Below, piece by piece: positions 8,339-15,689 of a stretch of DNA of 64,000 nt (the stretch's first letter is position 1; every line of letters begins with the position of its first letter). Source of the DNA: Flagellimonas ochracea. GTDB lineage: Bacteria > Bacteroidota > Bacteroidia > Flavobacteriales > Flavobacteriaceae. Under the pieces are notes generated by a model. The model made no database searches, was not told the DNA's origin, and worked only from the letters and a program-made list of their open reading frames with translations. The translations under genes and the position numbers were made by a program. The stretch lies in assembly GCF_009903685.1 (NCBI RefSeq), contig NZ_JAAABI010000001.1:744001-808000 (forward strand), in the 5' to 3' direction.

Positions 8339-8533
8339 TATGATTTTTAGGCTTCAGAGCAGGGGTTTGCATGCAATTCTTTCAAGATACTATCAACATA
8401 CTCGTTAAGTACTGATTTACAAGACACTATCGGTTTGCTGATAATATTTTGATAAGAATAACAAATCTCTCTTGGAAAATTAGGTTTTATGCATTATAAT
8501 GTAAGCTATAATCACTTTTAACCAAATTTATAT

Positions 8534-9400
8534 ATGAGGCAGTTAAAAATCATCAAACAGGTAACCAACCGAGAATCAAAATCTTTAGACAAATATCTTC
8601 AAGACATTAGTAAGATTGATTTGATCACTGCCCAAGAAGAAGTGGAACTGGCCCAGCGAATTAGGGCTGGTGACCAGGCCGCCTTGGAAAAATTGACGAA
8701 TGCAAACCTACGGTTTGTGGTTTCTGTGGCCAAACAATATCAAAATCAAGGGCTAAAACTTCCCGATTTGATCAATGAGGGCAATGTAGGTCTGGTAAAA
8801 GCGGCCAAGCGTTTTGATGAGACCCGGGGATTCAAGTTTATTTCCTATGCCGTTTGGTGGATTCGACAATCCATTCTGCAGGCGTTGGCGGAACAATCCC
8901 GTGTGGTTCGTCTTCCTTTGAACAAAATTGGTTCCATCAACAAAATAAAAAAGACATTTTCTTATTTGGAGCAGGCCCATGAAAGGCCGCCTTCGGCTGA
9001 GGAAATTGCCAAGGAACTGGATATGACAGTCTCCGAGGTGAAACAGTCCTTAAAAAATACAGGACGGCATGTTTCTATGGATGCTCCTTTAAAAGAAGGT
9101 GAGAGTTCCAGTTTGTATGATGTGCTGAACACCGGGGATTCTCCAAAACCGGACCGTGGGTTGATGCACCAGTCCTTGAATACAGAAATCAACAGGGCCC
9201 TTGACACACTTTCCCCTAGGGAGGCAGATGTTGTTCGACTTTACTACGGTATTGGTGACCAGCAGTCGATGACCTTGGAAGAGATTGGCAGCACCTTTGA
9301 CCTTACCAGGGAGCGGGTGCGCCAGATACGGGAAAAAGCCATTCGTAAACTTAGGCACACCTCTAAAAGCAAAATACTGAAGTCCTATCTGGGACAATAG
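8534..9400 (+). CDS. rpoD: Primary-type RNA polymerase sigma factor (RpoD-like)
   Basis: A 288-residue sigma-70 factor of the short primary type found in Bacteroidota, without the N-terminal 1.1 domain. Region 1.2 lies at about 14-48, region 2 ([39 protein letters not shown]) at about 60-120, region 3 at 130-205, and region 4 with the helix-turn-helix [23 protein letters not shown] at about 243-266. It directs general transcription from promoters with the TTG/TAnnTTTG pattern seen elsewhere in this window. It is monocistronic and followed by a strong terminator. The 241-base leader is AT-rich and holds a 10 bp palindrome CATTATAATG at 8492-8501. Confidence 0.93.
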   Translation: MRQLKIIKQVTNRESKSLDKYLQDISKIDLITAQEEVELAQRIRAGDQAALEKLTNANLRFVVSVAKQYQNQGLKLPDLINEGNVGLVKAAKRFDETRGFKFISYAVWWIRQSILQALAEQSRVVRLPLNKIGSINKIKKTFSYLEQAHERPPSAEEIAKELDMTVSEVKQSLKNTGRHVSMDAPLKEGESSSLYDVLNTGDSPKPDRGLMHQSLNTEINRALDTLSPREADVVRLYYGIGDQQSMTLEEIGSTFDLTRERVRQIREKAIRKLRHTSKSKILKSYLGQ

Positions 9401-9411
9401 CTAATTCAAAT

Positions 9412-9441
9412 AAAAAAGGGAGCAATTTTGCTCCCTTTTTT
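9412..9441 (+). terminator. Intrinsic terminator after the sigma factor gene
   Basis: AAAAAGGGAGCAA and TTGCTCCCTTTTT form a perfect stem separated by TT and followed by a run of T, starting 12 bases after the stop. It is nearly symmetrical (A-run before, T-run after), so it can also end the convergent minus-strand transcript that carries the micro-ORFs. Confidence 0.9.
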
Positions 9442-9460
9442 ATGATAATCACTTTAAATC

Positions 9461-9562
9461 TCAAGAGTTGCTTAGCTGTCTTATTTCAAAGTGGCTAAGA
9501 ATGTCATTTAGATCTTGAATAAAATTCAAATAAGATGTGTTTTCGTTGTTCATGTTTTTCAT
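9461..9562 (-). CDS. Micro-ORF B, 33 residues, homologous to micro-ORF A
   Basis: Reads MKNMNNENTSYLNFIQDLND, then ILSHFEIRQLSNS and a TGA. A second in-frame ATG at 9551-9553 would give 30 residues. The core YLNFIQDLNDILS matches YLSFLQELNEILS of micro-ORF A, 24 bases upstream on the same strand, with only conservative changes. Both look like one short amphipathic helix. The similarity of two adjacent minute frames is the main evidence that they are translated. Function is unknown. The frame ends 20 bases before the shared terminator at 9412-9441. Confidence 0.5.
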   Translation of the reverse strand: MKNMNNENTSYLNFIQDLNDILSHFEIRQLSNS

Positions 9563-9586
9563 AAGGGTAATATTTGGGTTTGGATG

Positions 9587-9685
9587 TTATAGGTAATCCA
9601 ATTCTGCCAATTCGTTTAAACTTAATATTTCATTGAGTTCTTGCAAAAAGCTAAGATATTCTTCTCCGTAGGTGTCGTATAACAT
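9587..9685 (-). CDS. Micro-ORF A, 32 residues, homologous to micro-ORF B
   Basis: Reads MLYDTYGEEYLSFLQELNEI, then LSLNELAELDYL and a TAA. It shares the helix YLSFLQELNEILS with micro-ORF B. It is acidic and has no signal peptide or membrane segment. It lies downstream of the genes at 10195-10992 and 9820-10182 on the same strand, with a 134-base gap that holds a possible promoter (TTG at 9749-9751, a 20-base spacer and TAGGTTTA at 9721-9728, one mismatch from consensus). I do not recognise the family; a small regulatory or adaptor peptide is a guess. Confidence 0.5.
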   Translation of the reverse strand: MLYDTYGEEYLSFLQELNEILSLNELAELDYL

Positions 9686-9720
9686 GGTGCGCTATGATTT
9701 AAGGGTCTTTCTTATAAACG

Positions 9721-9751
9721 TAAACCTATTTCAAACATTATCTGTTGCCAA
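9721..9751 (-). promoter_or_regulatory. Possible promoter for the micro-ORF pair
   Basis: On the minus strand, TTG, 20 bases, then TAGGTTTA, one mismatch from TAnnTTTG. It lies 36 bases before the micro-ORF A start. Weak evidence. Confidence 0.3.
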
Positions 9752-9819
9752 TAAATTGTGGTGAAAACTTGAAAAAAAGTTGTGAAACGTGCGAATTGGG
9801 AATTGACGGTGGATATAAC

Positions 9820-10182
9820 CTACGCATCTGTATTGAAGATTTCCAAAGTAACCTCAAAATGCATATTTAGGTCTTTATCCACCTTCGATGGCTTTATGTT
9901 GAATTCATCGTAAAGGAAACACAGACTCATAGGCAATCTTTTTGTTTCATTTTTTGGTATAATCCCAAACTTTTCACAAAAGGCCTGTTTCACTTTCAAT
10001 GCTTTCTTTCTTATTTCTGGGTGCTCCGAAACAGCCAGCAGTTCCAATAAGGGCAGTTCTTTTATATCTCCTATTTCCAAGATTTCATTTAGGAGCAAAA
10101 GTTTACAGTCTATATCAGCGGCGTGTTCAAACAACTGATGAAAGATACTCTGGTGGTATTCTGGCAAGTTATTATCTTTCAT
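9820..10182 (-). CDS. Hypothetical helical protein (HEAT-like N-terminal half)
   Basis: A 120-residue soluble protein. Residues 1-70 form Leu-rich paired helices (LLLLNEILEIGDIKELPLLELLAVSEHPEIRKKALKV in part) of the HEAT-repeat kind. The C-terminal 45 residues look like mixed alpha/beta. It lies 12 bases downstream of the HPt-like gene and is probably co-transcribed with it. I do not recognise a named family. A binding partner of the upstream protein is a reasonable inference from the tight spacing. Confidence 0.55.
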   Translation of the reverse strand: MKDNNLPEYHQSIFHQLFEHAADIDCKLLLLNEILEIGDIKELPLLELLAVSEHPEIRKKALKVKQAFCEKFGIIPKNETKRLPMSLCFLYDEFNIKPSKVDKDLNMHFEVTLEIFNTDA

Positions 10183-10194
10183 GGTGTTTTTGTC

Positions 10195-10992
10195 TTACAT
10201 ATTTCGCAGTGCATTTAGTTCATGATCTATCATCTTATCCGCTTTGGGAAAGTCAACGAGAAACTGATTGTACAGAAATTTTAGATAGTCCAGATCACGA
10301 TCGGTCTTACAGGTCATGTCCATTTGTGAAACAAGCTGCATCAATCCTGTAGTTTTCATCATTTTTAAACTGGGCAGGATTTTTTGACAAGAGACACGAA
10401 TTTCACTAAAGTATTCTCCATCCAATTGTACCTTGATGCTGCCGATAAACTCCAAAACATTATGTCTATAGCATTTGATAAGTTCCTCAAGAAGCTCCAT
10501 CTGCCCCATGCATTCTTCTAACACAGGTGTTAAATCAATCTTATCTGGATTGAAATAGGATTCAATCGTTATCGGTGTTACGCTCGTATTTGGCTTGTTA
10601 TGTTTGTGTACAAGTTTTGTGTCCTCAACCATCTTTTTTGTCAAGGACTTTATGCGTTTCGCAATCTTCTTCTGATTTGGATTCAGTTCGGTTTTTTCCA
10701 AAGAGGCAATCAAAAGGAATATATGCTCAGTATCGTTTACTTCCGCTACAATTTCAGCGGTCAAATTTGACACATTCTCCTTGGGGGACGACTTGATACC
10801 CATTTCATCGTACATCTGCTCCAACTGATTTATTTCATCCATGCCGAATACTTTTTCTTCAAGCCCATTCCGAAAAATTTCAAAGGATTTCTTCAATTCA
10901 CCGGCTTCCACAGTACCTAGTTCTTCATAAGAAAAATTGCTCAATCCAATTTCCAGTTTTTCTAAATACCTAAGTAAATCTCTAGTTCTCAA
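10195..10992 (-). CDS. HPt-like protein lacking the phosphorylatable histidine
   Basis: A 265-residue, mostly helical soluble protein. The C-terminal 95 residues resemble a histidine phosphotransfer domain: a helix LLEELIKCYRHNVLEFI, then SIKVQLDGEYFSEIR, then CQKILPSLKMMKTTGL. At the position where functional domains have AHKLKPSLKMMG-type sequence, the histidine is Gln here. The N-terminal part is charged with no recognisable domain. The start is read as TTG because no in-frame ATG exists before residue 51. It is followed 12 bases later by the 120-residue protein. If the alignment is right it cannot carry phosphate and would act by binding. The HPt assignment is by eye. Confidence 0.5.
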   Translation of the reverse strand: MRTRDLLRYLEKLEIGLSNFSYEELGTVEAGELKKSFEIFRNGLEEKVFGMDEINQLEQMYDEMGIKSSPKENVSNLTAEIVAEVNDTEHIFLLIASLEKTELNPNQKKIAKRIKSLTKKMVEDTKLVHKHNKPNTSVTPITIESYFNPDKIDLTPVLEECMGQMELLEELIKCYRHNVLEFIGSIKVQLDGEYFSEIRVSCQKILPSLKMMKTTGLMQLVSQMDMTCKTDRDLDYLKFLYNQFLVDFPKADKMIDHELNALRNM

Positions 10993-11121
10993 TTTGTATG
11001 GAGTTATATCTGTTGTAACCCATTAAAAATCCACATTTAAGCCAACCCCGCCAATTTATTGTTCCATACCCCACATATTTTGTTGTCAAATTGCTTTATT
11101 TGTAGGTATAAAGATTAGACC

Positions 11122-12405
11122 ATGAAACAAGTATATCTCTGGTGCGCGTTGGCTCTGTTGCTTTCGTGCGCGGACAAGAACCAAAATAACATAGAAACTG
11201 TGGAAGAAAAAGCCAAAAGGATACATGATAGTGTGATTACCGTGGACACGCATATTGATATCAATGTAAAAAACTTCACTGATAGCATCAATTATAGCCA
11301 AAGGCTGGACACACAGGTCGATTTGCCTAGGATGAAAGAAGGAGGGTTGGATGTGGCATGGTTTATTGTTTATACTGGACAAGATTCGCTAACCACAGAA
11401 GGATATGCAAAAGCTGCGGAAAATGCCATGGCCAAGTTTGATGCCATACACCAACTCTGCAACACCTATGCCCCTAACGATATTGAACTAGCACGGACAT
11501 CCAGTGATGTTAGACGAATTGCCAAAAACGGTAAAAAAGCAGCCATGATCGGCGTGGAAAATGCATATCCCGTGGGAGAAAACCTTTCTGTATTTGAAGA
11601 TTACCAAAAGCGTGGCGCCCGATATATTTCGCTATCCCATAACGGACACAGTCAATTTTGTGATTCCAATACCGGAGAAGCAGATGGTGAATGGTTATAT
11701 AATGGTTTAAGTGATTTAGGCAAAGAAGCTGTAAAAGAGCTTAATAGACTTGGGATAATGATTGATGTATCTCATCCCTCCAAAGAAGCTATGAAACAGA
11801 TGGTCGCACTTTCCAAAGCACCGATTATTGCTTCCCACTCTTCCGCTAGGGCACTTTGTGATCATAGTAGAAATTTGGATGACGAACAATTACAGTTGCT
11901 AAAACAAAATGGAGGCGTAGTACAAACAGTTGCCTTTAGCTCCTATTTGAGTACAAAAAAGCAAGAAGCGCGGGCCGCATATATGAAAAAGGTCCATGAA
12001 AAAGTAGCAGATTCGTTGGGAATCAATTGGTATGAACGCTCCGAGTTCAGTTCGTTGACCAAAGAACAAAAAGAAGAGTACATGGACAATTATCCCAAAG
12101 TGACCAAAATAAGCAATGAACTTGCCGCCAAAGACCCTAATGCGCCAGTTGCTGTGGATGTAGCGGATTTTGTAGACCACATTGACTATATAGTGGACTT
12201 TATCGGAATTGACCATGTAGGTATCAGTTCCGATTTTGACGGTGGTGGAGGCATTGCCGGTTGGTCCGATGCTTCGGAGACCTTCAATGTGACACTGGAG
12301 CTGGTAAAACGAGGGTATACAGAGGAGCAAATCGCCAAACTCTGGGGCGAAAATTTACTACGGGTGTTGGATGAAGTCCAAGCTGTGGCGGCGGAATTGA
12401 ACTAG
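11122..12405 (+). CDS. Membrane dipeptidase (peptidase family M19), lipoprotein
   Basis: A 427-residue renal-dipeptidase-type enzyme that hydrolyses dipeptides, including those with a D-residue, with a binuclear zinc site. The N-terminus is a lipoprotein signal (ALALLLSC, lipid Cys at 16), placing it in the periplasm or outer membrane. Family motifs in order: VDTHIDIN (HxD), IGVENAYPVG, SLSHNGHSQFCDS, IDVSHPS, SHSSARALCDHSRNLDD and HVGISSDFDGGGG. The length is typical for the Bacteroidota lipoprotein form. It ends in a four-base convergent overlap with the thioesterase gene. It may process peptidoglycan or food peptides. Confidence 0.93.
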   Translation: MKQVYLWCALALLLSCADKNQNNIETVEEKAKRIHDSVITVDTHIDINVKNFTDSINYSQRLDTQVDLPRMKEGGLDVAWFIVYTGQDSLTTEGYAKAAENAMAKFDAIHQLCNTYAPNDIELARTSSDVRRIAKNGKKAAMIGVENAYPVGENLSVFEDYQKRGARYISLSHNGHSQFCDSNTGEADGEWLYNGLSDLGKEAVKELNRLGIMIDVSHPSKEAMKQMVALSKAPIIASHSSARALCDHSRNLDDEQLQLLKQNGGVVQTVAFSSYLSTKKQEARAAYMKKVHEKVADSLGINWYERSEFSSLTKEQKEEYMDNYPKVTKISNELAAKDPNAPVAVDVADFVDHIDYIVDFIGIDHVGISSDFDGGGGIAGWSDASETFNVTLELVKRGYTEEQIAKLWGENLLRVLDEVQAVAAELN

Positions 12406-12815
12406 GATTTTTCCTGTTCCCCTTCCTTTTTTGCCAAGCGGTCCTTCACATATTCAATCTTGGTCTTACCATGTGGGGCCGGATTACCTTTTTCGTCAAG
12501 GTTGACCATTATGATGTTGTCGACCGTTACAATACTCTCATGGGTCATTTTGTTCCTGACCTCGCAGTTCAAGGAAATTGAGGTGTGCCCAAATTTTATT
12601 ACCTCAATACCTATCTCCACAACATCGCCCTTAACTGCAGTGCTCATAAAGTTGATTTCTGAAATATATTTGGTCACTACCTTTTTGCTTTCCAACTGTA
12701 CGATGCTGTAAAGGGCAGCCTCTTCATCAATCCATGACAATACCCTACCTCCAAACAAGGTGCCGTTCGCATTCAAATCTTCGGGCTTGACCCATTTTCT
12801 AGTATGAAATCGCAT
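12402..12815 (-). CDS. Acyl-CoA thioesterase, hotdog fold (YciA/BFIT type)
   Basis: A 137-residue hotdog-fold protein that probably hydrolyses acyl-CoA to free acid and CoA. Diagnostic are NANGTLFGGRVLSWIDEEAA (residues 15-34, with the catalytic Asn/Asp-type positions and Gly-Gly turn), the central strand MSTAVKGDVVEIGIEV, and the ending VDNIIMVNLDEKGNPAPHGKT. The last 12 residues are charged and probably disordered. Single gene, convergent with the dipeptidase. Confidence 0.88.
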   Translation of the reverse strand: MRFHTRKWVKPEDLNANGTLFGGRVLSWIDEEAALYSIVQLESKKVVTKYISEINFMSTAVKGDVVEIGIEVIKFGHTSISLNCEVRNKMTHESIVTVDNIIMVNLDEKGNPAPHGKTKIEYVKDRLAKKEGEQEKS

Positions 12816-13002
12816 AAATCAAAAACTTTATATGTTTTGGCAAAATTAAACCATGTGCAACTTTTGTTATCATCTATTCAGACTTTATCAATAAGAATTG
12901 GGTTTTTATAAAAAATGTTAATCATTCAATAAACTTTTCTTAATTCAATGCCCTAAAAAAAATAATCCCGATAAATTTCGTCGTCAAACCTAACGAACCA
13001 TC

Positions 13003-13857
13003 ATGATGAAATCGATTACGGAATACTATTCGGATCCCGGTTTTACCGTTTTTAAAGTCCCTAAATGGAGGGCCAAGTGTTACAAATTTTTATCTGTTGA
13101 TGTTTGGGGAAATGTCCCCAGCCCTTTACAACGAAGACTATCCTCTTGGTATAGCTCTTTTTACGACAAGTCATTTTCAAAAAGAATCATAAAGCATTAT
13201 GTAAAGCTGAATTATTCTGATAAGGACTATCTGGAAAAATTTAAACCCCCAAAAGGAAAAACATCGTTTGAAAGCTTTCAGGATTTCTTCATACGAGAAT
13301 TTAAGGAACTTCCTGACTATGACAGTCCTTATGTTTGGCCTTGTGAGGGCCTTTTATGCGAAGAGAAAAAGGTTGGAGACTTGAATTTTGTAAAGGTCAA
13401 ATCAGATGTACGGTCCGTATCCACGGTTTTCGGTCTAACGGAAGATGACATTCCAAAGGAATATTCCTTTACCAATGTCTTTCTGCACAATAAAAATTAC
13501 CACCGAATTCATGCTCCAATTGATGGCACCATAACCCGATTACAGCACATTCCAGGGGATTTAGTGGTATTACGACCTTGGATTTATAAGGAAAACCCTT
13601 CGTTGCCTGCCTTTAGGAACGAACGGTACAATATTGATATTACCGACAACAATAACAAAGTATGGCACATCTCCATTGTAGGTGGACCAGCTGTGGGAAC
13701 GATTGAATTGGCCCAGGGCATAGAACTGGGGCAATCCGTGCAGAGACTACAGGAATTATCACTGTTCTATTTGGGTTCCACCTGTTGTATGGCCGCCCCC
13801 CTATCACCAAGATATCATGGACCCAACACCTTTGTTGAAATGGGGACACCCTATTAG
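13003..13857 (+). CDS. psd: Phosphatidylserine decarboxylase proenzyme
   Basis: A 284-residue proenzyme that makes phosphatidylethanolamine from phosphatidylserine using a self-generated pyruvoyl group. The cleavage motif LGST is at 257-260, preceded by ELSLFY, and the Asp/His part of the self-cleavage machinery is in HNKNYHRIHAPIDG (162-175). IVGGPAVGTIEL (226-237) matches the conserved VGA..VG strand. The 24 residues after LGST are Cys- and Pro-rich, less usual than the hydrophobic strand of the bacterial enzyme, so it may belong to a divergent subgroup. The N-terminal 100 residues have no evident membrane helix. Its stop overlaps that of the DUF72 gene by four bases. Confidence 0.85.
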   Translation: MMKSITEYYSDPGFTVFKVPKWRAKCYKFLSVDVWGNVPSPLQRRLSSWYSSFYDKSFSKRIIKHYVKLNYSDKDYLEKFKPPKGKTSFESFQDFFIREFKELPDYDSPYVWPCEGLLCEEKKVGDLNFVKVKSDVRSVSTVFGLTEDDIPKEYSFTNVFLHNKNYHRIHAPIDGTITRLQHIPGDLVVLRPWIYKENPSLPAFRNERYNIDITDNNNKVWHISIVGGPAVGTIELAQGIELGQSVQRLQELSLFYLGSTCCMAAPLSPRYHGPNTFVEMGTPY

Positions 13858-14756
13858 AAAAGAGTTTGGGAATCATTGGGATTGTTCAATGTGCTCGGGA
13901 TTTTCAGAGAAATGCCTAGTATATTGTTCAGTTTTTCAATAAAATAGGCTGACAAGAAAGGGGATTCCAACTCCAAATTCTGATGCACAAAGAAATGAAT
14001 GTTACGAAGTCCCTTATTTTGCCAAGCGGATAATCGATCAACCCAATCATCCAATCTAGAATAGTCTGAAGCATGATTGGCACCCACGTATCGTATAAAT
14101 GCCTCATTGTTGGTCAATCGCATGTGCATTAAGTCCCGTCGCCCTGCCGTATCCACTAAAACATTGGCCATTTGATTTTCTTGAAGTAGATGATAAAGCT
14201 CTTGTGCTACTTTTTCATCATTGAACCAATCCGTATGTCTAAATTCCATGGCCAACGGAAACTCTTTGGGCCAATATTCCACAAAACGGACTACCCTATC
14301 CCAATTTTTTGGGCCAAAATTGCTGTGCATTTGCAAAAATATGGTCCCTAACTTATCCTTAAGCAACGAGGTGACCTCCAAATAGCGGTCCACCGTGCCA
14401 TACACTTTGTCATTCAAACGTCTTAAATGACTTACCTCGTTGGTCATTTTTGGAAAGAACTTAAACCCTTCTGGGGTTTTGTCACACCATTTTTGATATT
14501 GTTCCGCTGGAAAAATACGGTAAAATGAGGCATTGAGCTCTATGCAGTTGAATTGGGAAGAATAATAGACAAGCTCATCCTTGGTCCCCCGAGGATAAAA
14601 ATTCTTCAAATCCTGTCTGTTCCACTTTGCACAGCCCACATAAACCGAAGTATCACCTTCTTCTCGTTGCTTAGCCAGTACCAGTTGAGTATCGGGATGG
14701 TCCTTGGGTATCGTAAAATCGATAAGCTCTGGGTGTTCTACTTTTCCAAATTTCAT
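13854..14756 (-). CDS. DUF72 family protein (YecE-like)
   Basis: A 300-residue TIM-barrel-like protein of the DUF72 family, of unsettled biochemical function. Recognisable are VYVGCAKWNRQDLKNFYPRG near residue 36, the YYSSQFNCIELNASFYR segment near 60, FKFFPKMTNEVSH near 95, LGTIFLQMHSNFG near 130 and LAMEFRHTDWF near 165. A start at 14756 (MKFGKVEHPE) is preferred to an upstream ATG that would add a spurious hydrophobic leader. It is convergent with psd, overlapping by four bases. Confidence 0.87.
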   Translation of the reverse strand: MKFGKVEHPELIDFTIPKDHPDTQLVLAKQREEGDTSVYVGCAKWNRQDLKNFYPRGTKDELVYYSSQFNCIELNASFYRIFPAEQYQKWCDKTPEGFKFFPKMTNEVSHLRRLNDKVYGTVDRYLEVTSLLKDKLGTIFLQMHSNFGPKNWDRVVRFVEYWPKEFPLAMEFRHTDWFNDEKVAQELYHLLQENQMANVLVDTAGRRDLMHMRLTNNEAFIRYVGANHASDYSRLDDWVDRLSAWQNKGLRNIHFFVHQNLELESPFLSAYFIEKLNNILGISLKIPSTLNNPNDSQTLF

Positions 14757-14893
14757 TGTGGCTAACTTTATGGTCAGCAAAATTACCCAAGAAACTTCCA
14801 TCAAGCTAAATGATTACTATTTTTAATAAATATTTTGTAACAGATTTATCGGAATTATTACCTATAAACTAATTCAAATAAAAATCCACTGAA

Positions 14894-15661
14894 ATGAAAA
14901 CAACCAAAATTTTTACTATCGCATTTTTGTTGAGCTTGATGCTACCCGTTCAAGCGCAAGACGTAGACGAAATAATCAGCACCTATTTTGAGAATATAGG
15001 CGGTATTGACAACTTCAGACAACTTGAAGGCATTAGGTTTGAAGGAAAAGGAACCCAGCAAAGTTTTGAGTTTCCCGTCAGAATGGTTCAATTAAAAGAT
15101 GGCAGACAAATGTTTGCCTTTACTTTTCAAGGAAAGGAAATCAAACAGGGCGTATTTGATGGGGAGGTATTATGGAATACGAACTTCATGTCCATGAAAG
15201 CTGAAAAAAGTGATGCCGAGCAAACAGCCAATTTTAAATTGAACACCAACGATTTTCCAGATTCTTTCTTAGACTATAAAGAAAAAGGATACACCGCCGA
15301 ACTTTTGGGTAAGGAAACAATGGAAGGGGCTGAAACGTTCAAGATAAAATTGGTCAAGGAGCCCATTACAGTGGATGGCGTACAGGAAGAAGACATATCG
15401 TATTATTACTTTGATACTGATAATTTTGTTCCCATAGCTGTTGAATCTACCATCAGGTCTGGTCAGGCGAAGGGAAAAACCTCCAAAACGGTCATGAGTG
15501 ATTACCAAGAAGTTGACGGGCTGTACTTTCCTTATTCTACAACACAATACGTGGATGGCAACCTAGCATTTACGATGACTTTGGAGAACATTGAACTCAA
15601 TCCATTAGTGGACACTTCTGAATTTGCGTTTCCAGAAGAGGTAGCAGAAGAGAAAGAATAA
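14894..15661 (+). CDS. Exported LolA-like outer-membrane lipoprotein-sorting domain protein
   Basis: A 255-residue secreted protein. The signal peptide MKTTKIFTIAFLLSLMLPVQ ends at AQA-type residues before QDVDEII. The mature part is an all-beta fold typical of LolA/LolB-like proteins with a ligand-holding half-barrel: alternating strands, the FDGEVLWNTNFM turn and a SDYQEVDGLYFPYSTTQYVDG segment that is common in these proteins. It lies 28 bases before the large propeller protein on the same strand, so the two are probably co-transcribed. Whether it carries lipoproteins or another lipid is unknown. Confidence 0.72.
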   Translation: MKTTKIFTIAFLLSLMLPVQAQDVDEIISTYFENIGGIDNFRQLEGIRFEGKGTQQSFEFPVRMVQLKDGRQMFAFTFQGKEIKQGVFDGEVLWNTNFMSMKAEKSDAEQTANFKLNTNDFPDSFLDYKEKGYTAELLGKETMEGAETFKIKLVKEPITVDGVQEEDISYYYFDTDNFVPIAVESTIRSGQAKGKTSKTVMSDYQEVDGLYFPYSTTQYVDGNLAFTMTLENIELNPLVDTSEFAFPEEVAEEKE

Positions 15662-15689
15662 ACCGTCAACAATTACAAGTAACTTTAAA

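Noticed and set aside
8492-8501. CATTATAATG palindrome upstream of the sigma factor gene as an operator
   Set aside because: A 10 bp AT-rich palindrome is expected by chance in such sequence, and no second copy or overlapping consensus promoter was found.
13780-13857. A frameshift after the LGST motif of phosphatidylserine decarboxylase
   Set aside because: The residues after LGST are unusual, but the frame runs to a sensible stop with a GxxxFVEMG ending, and no other frame gives a better family match.
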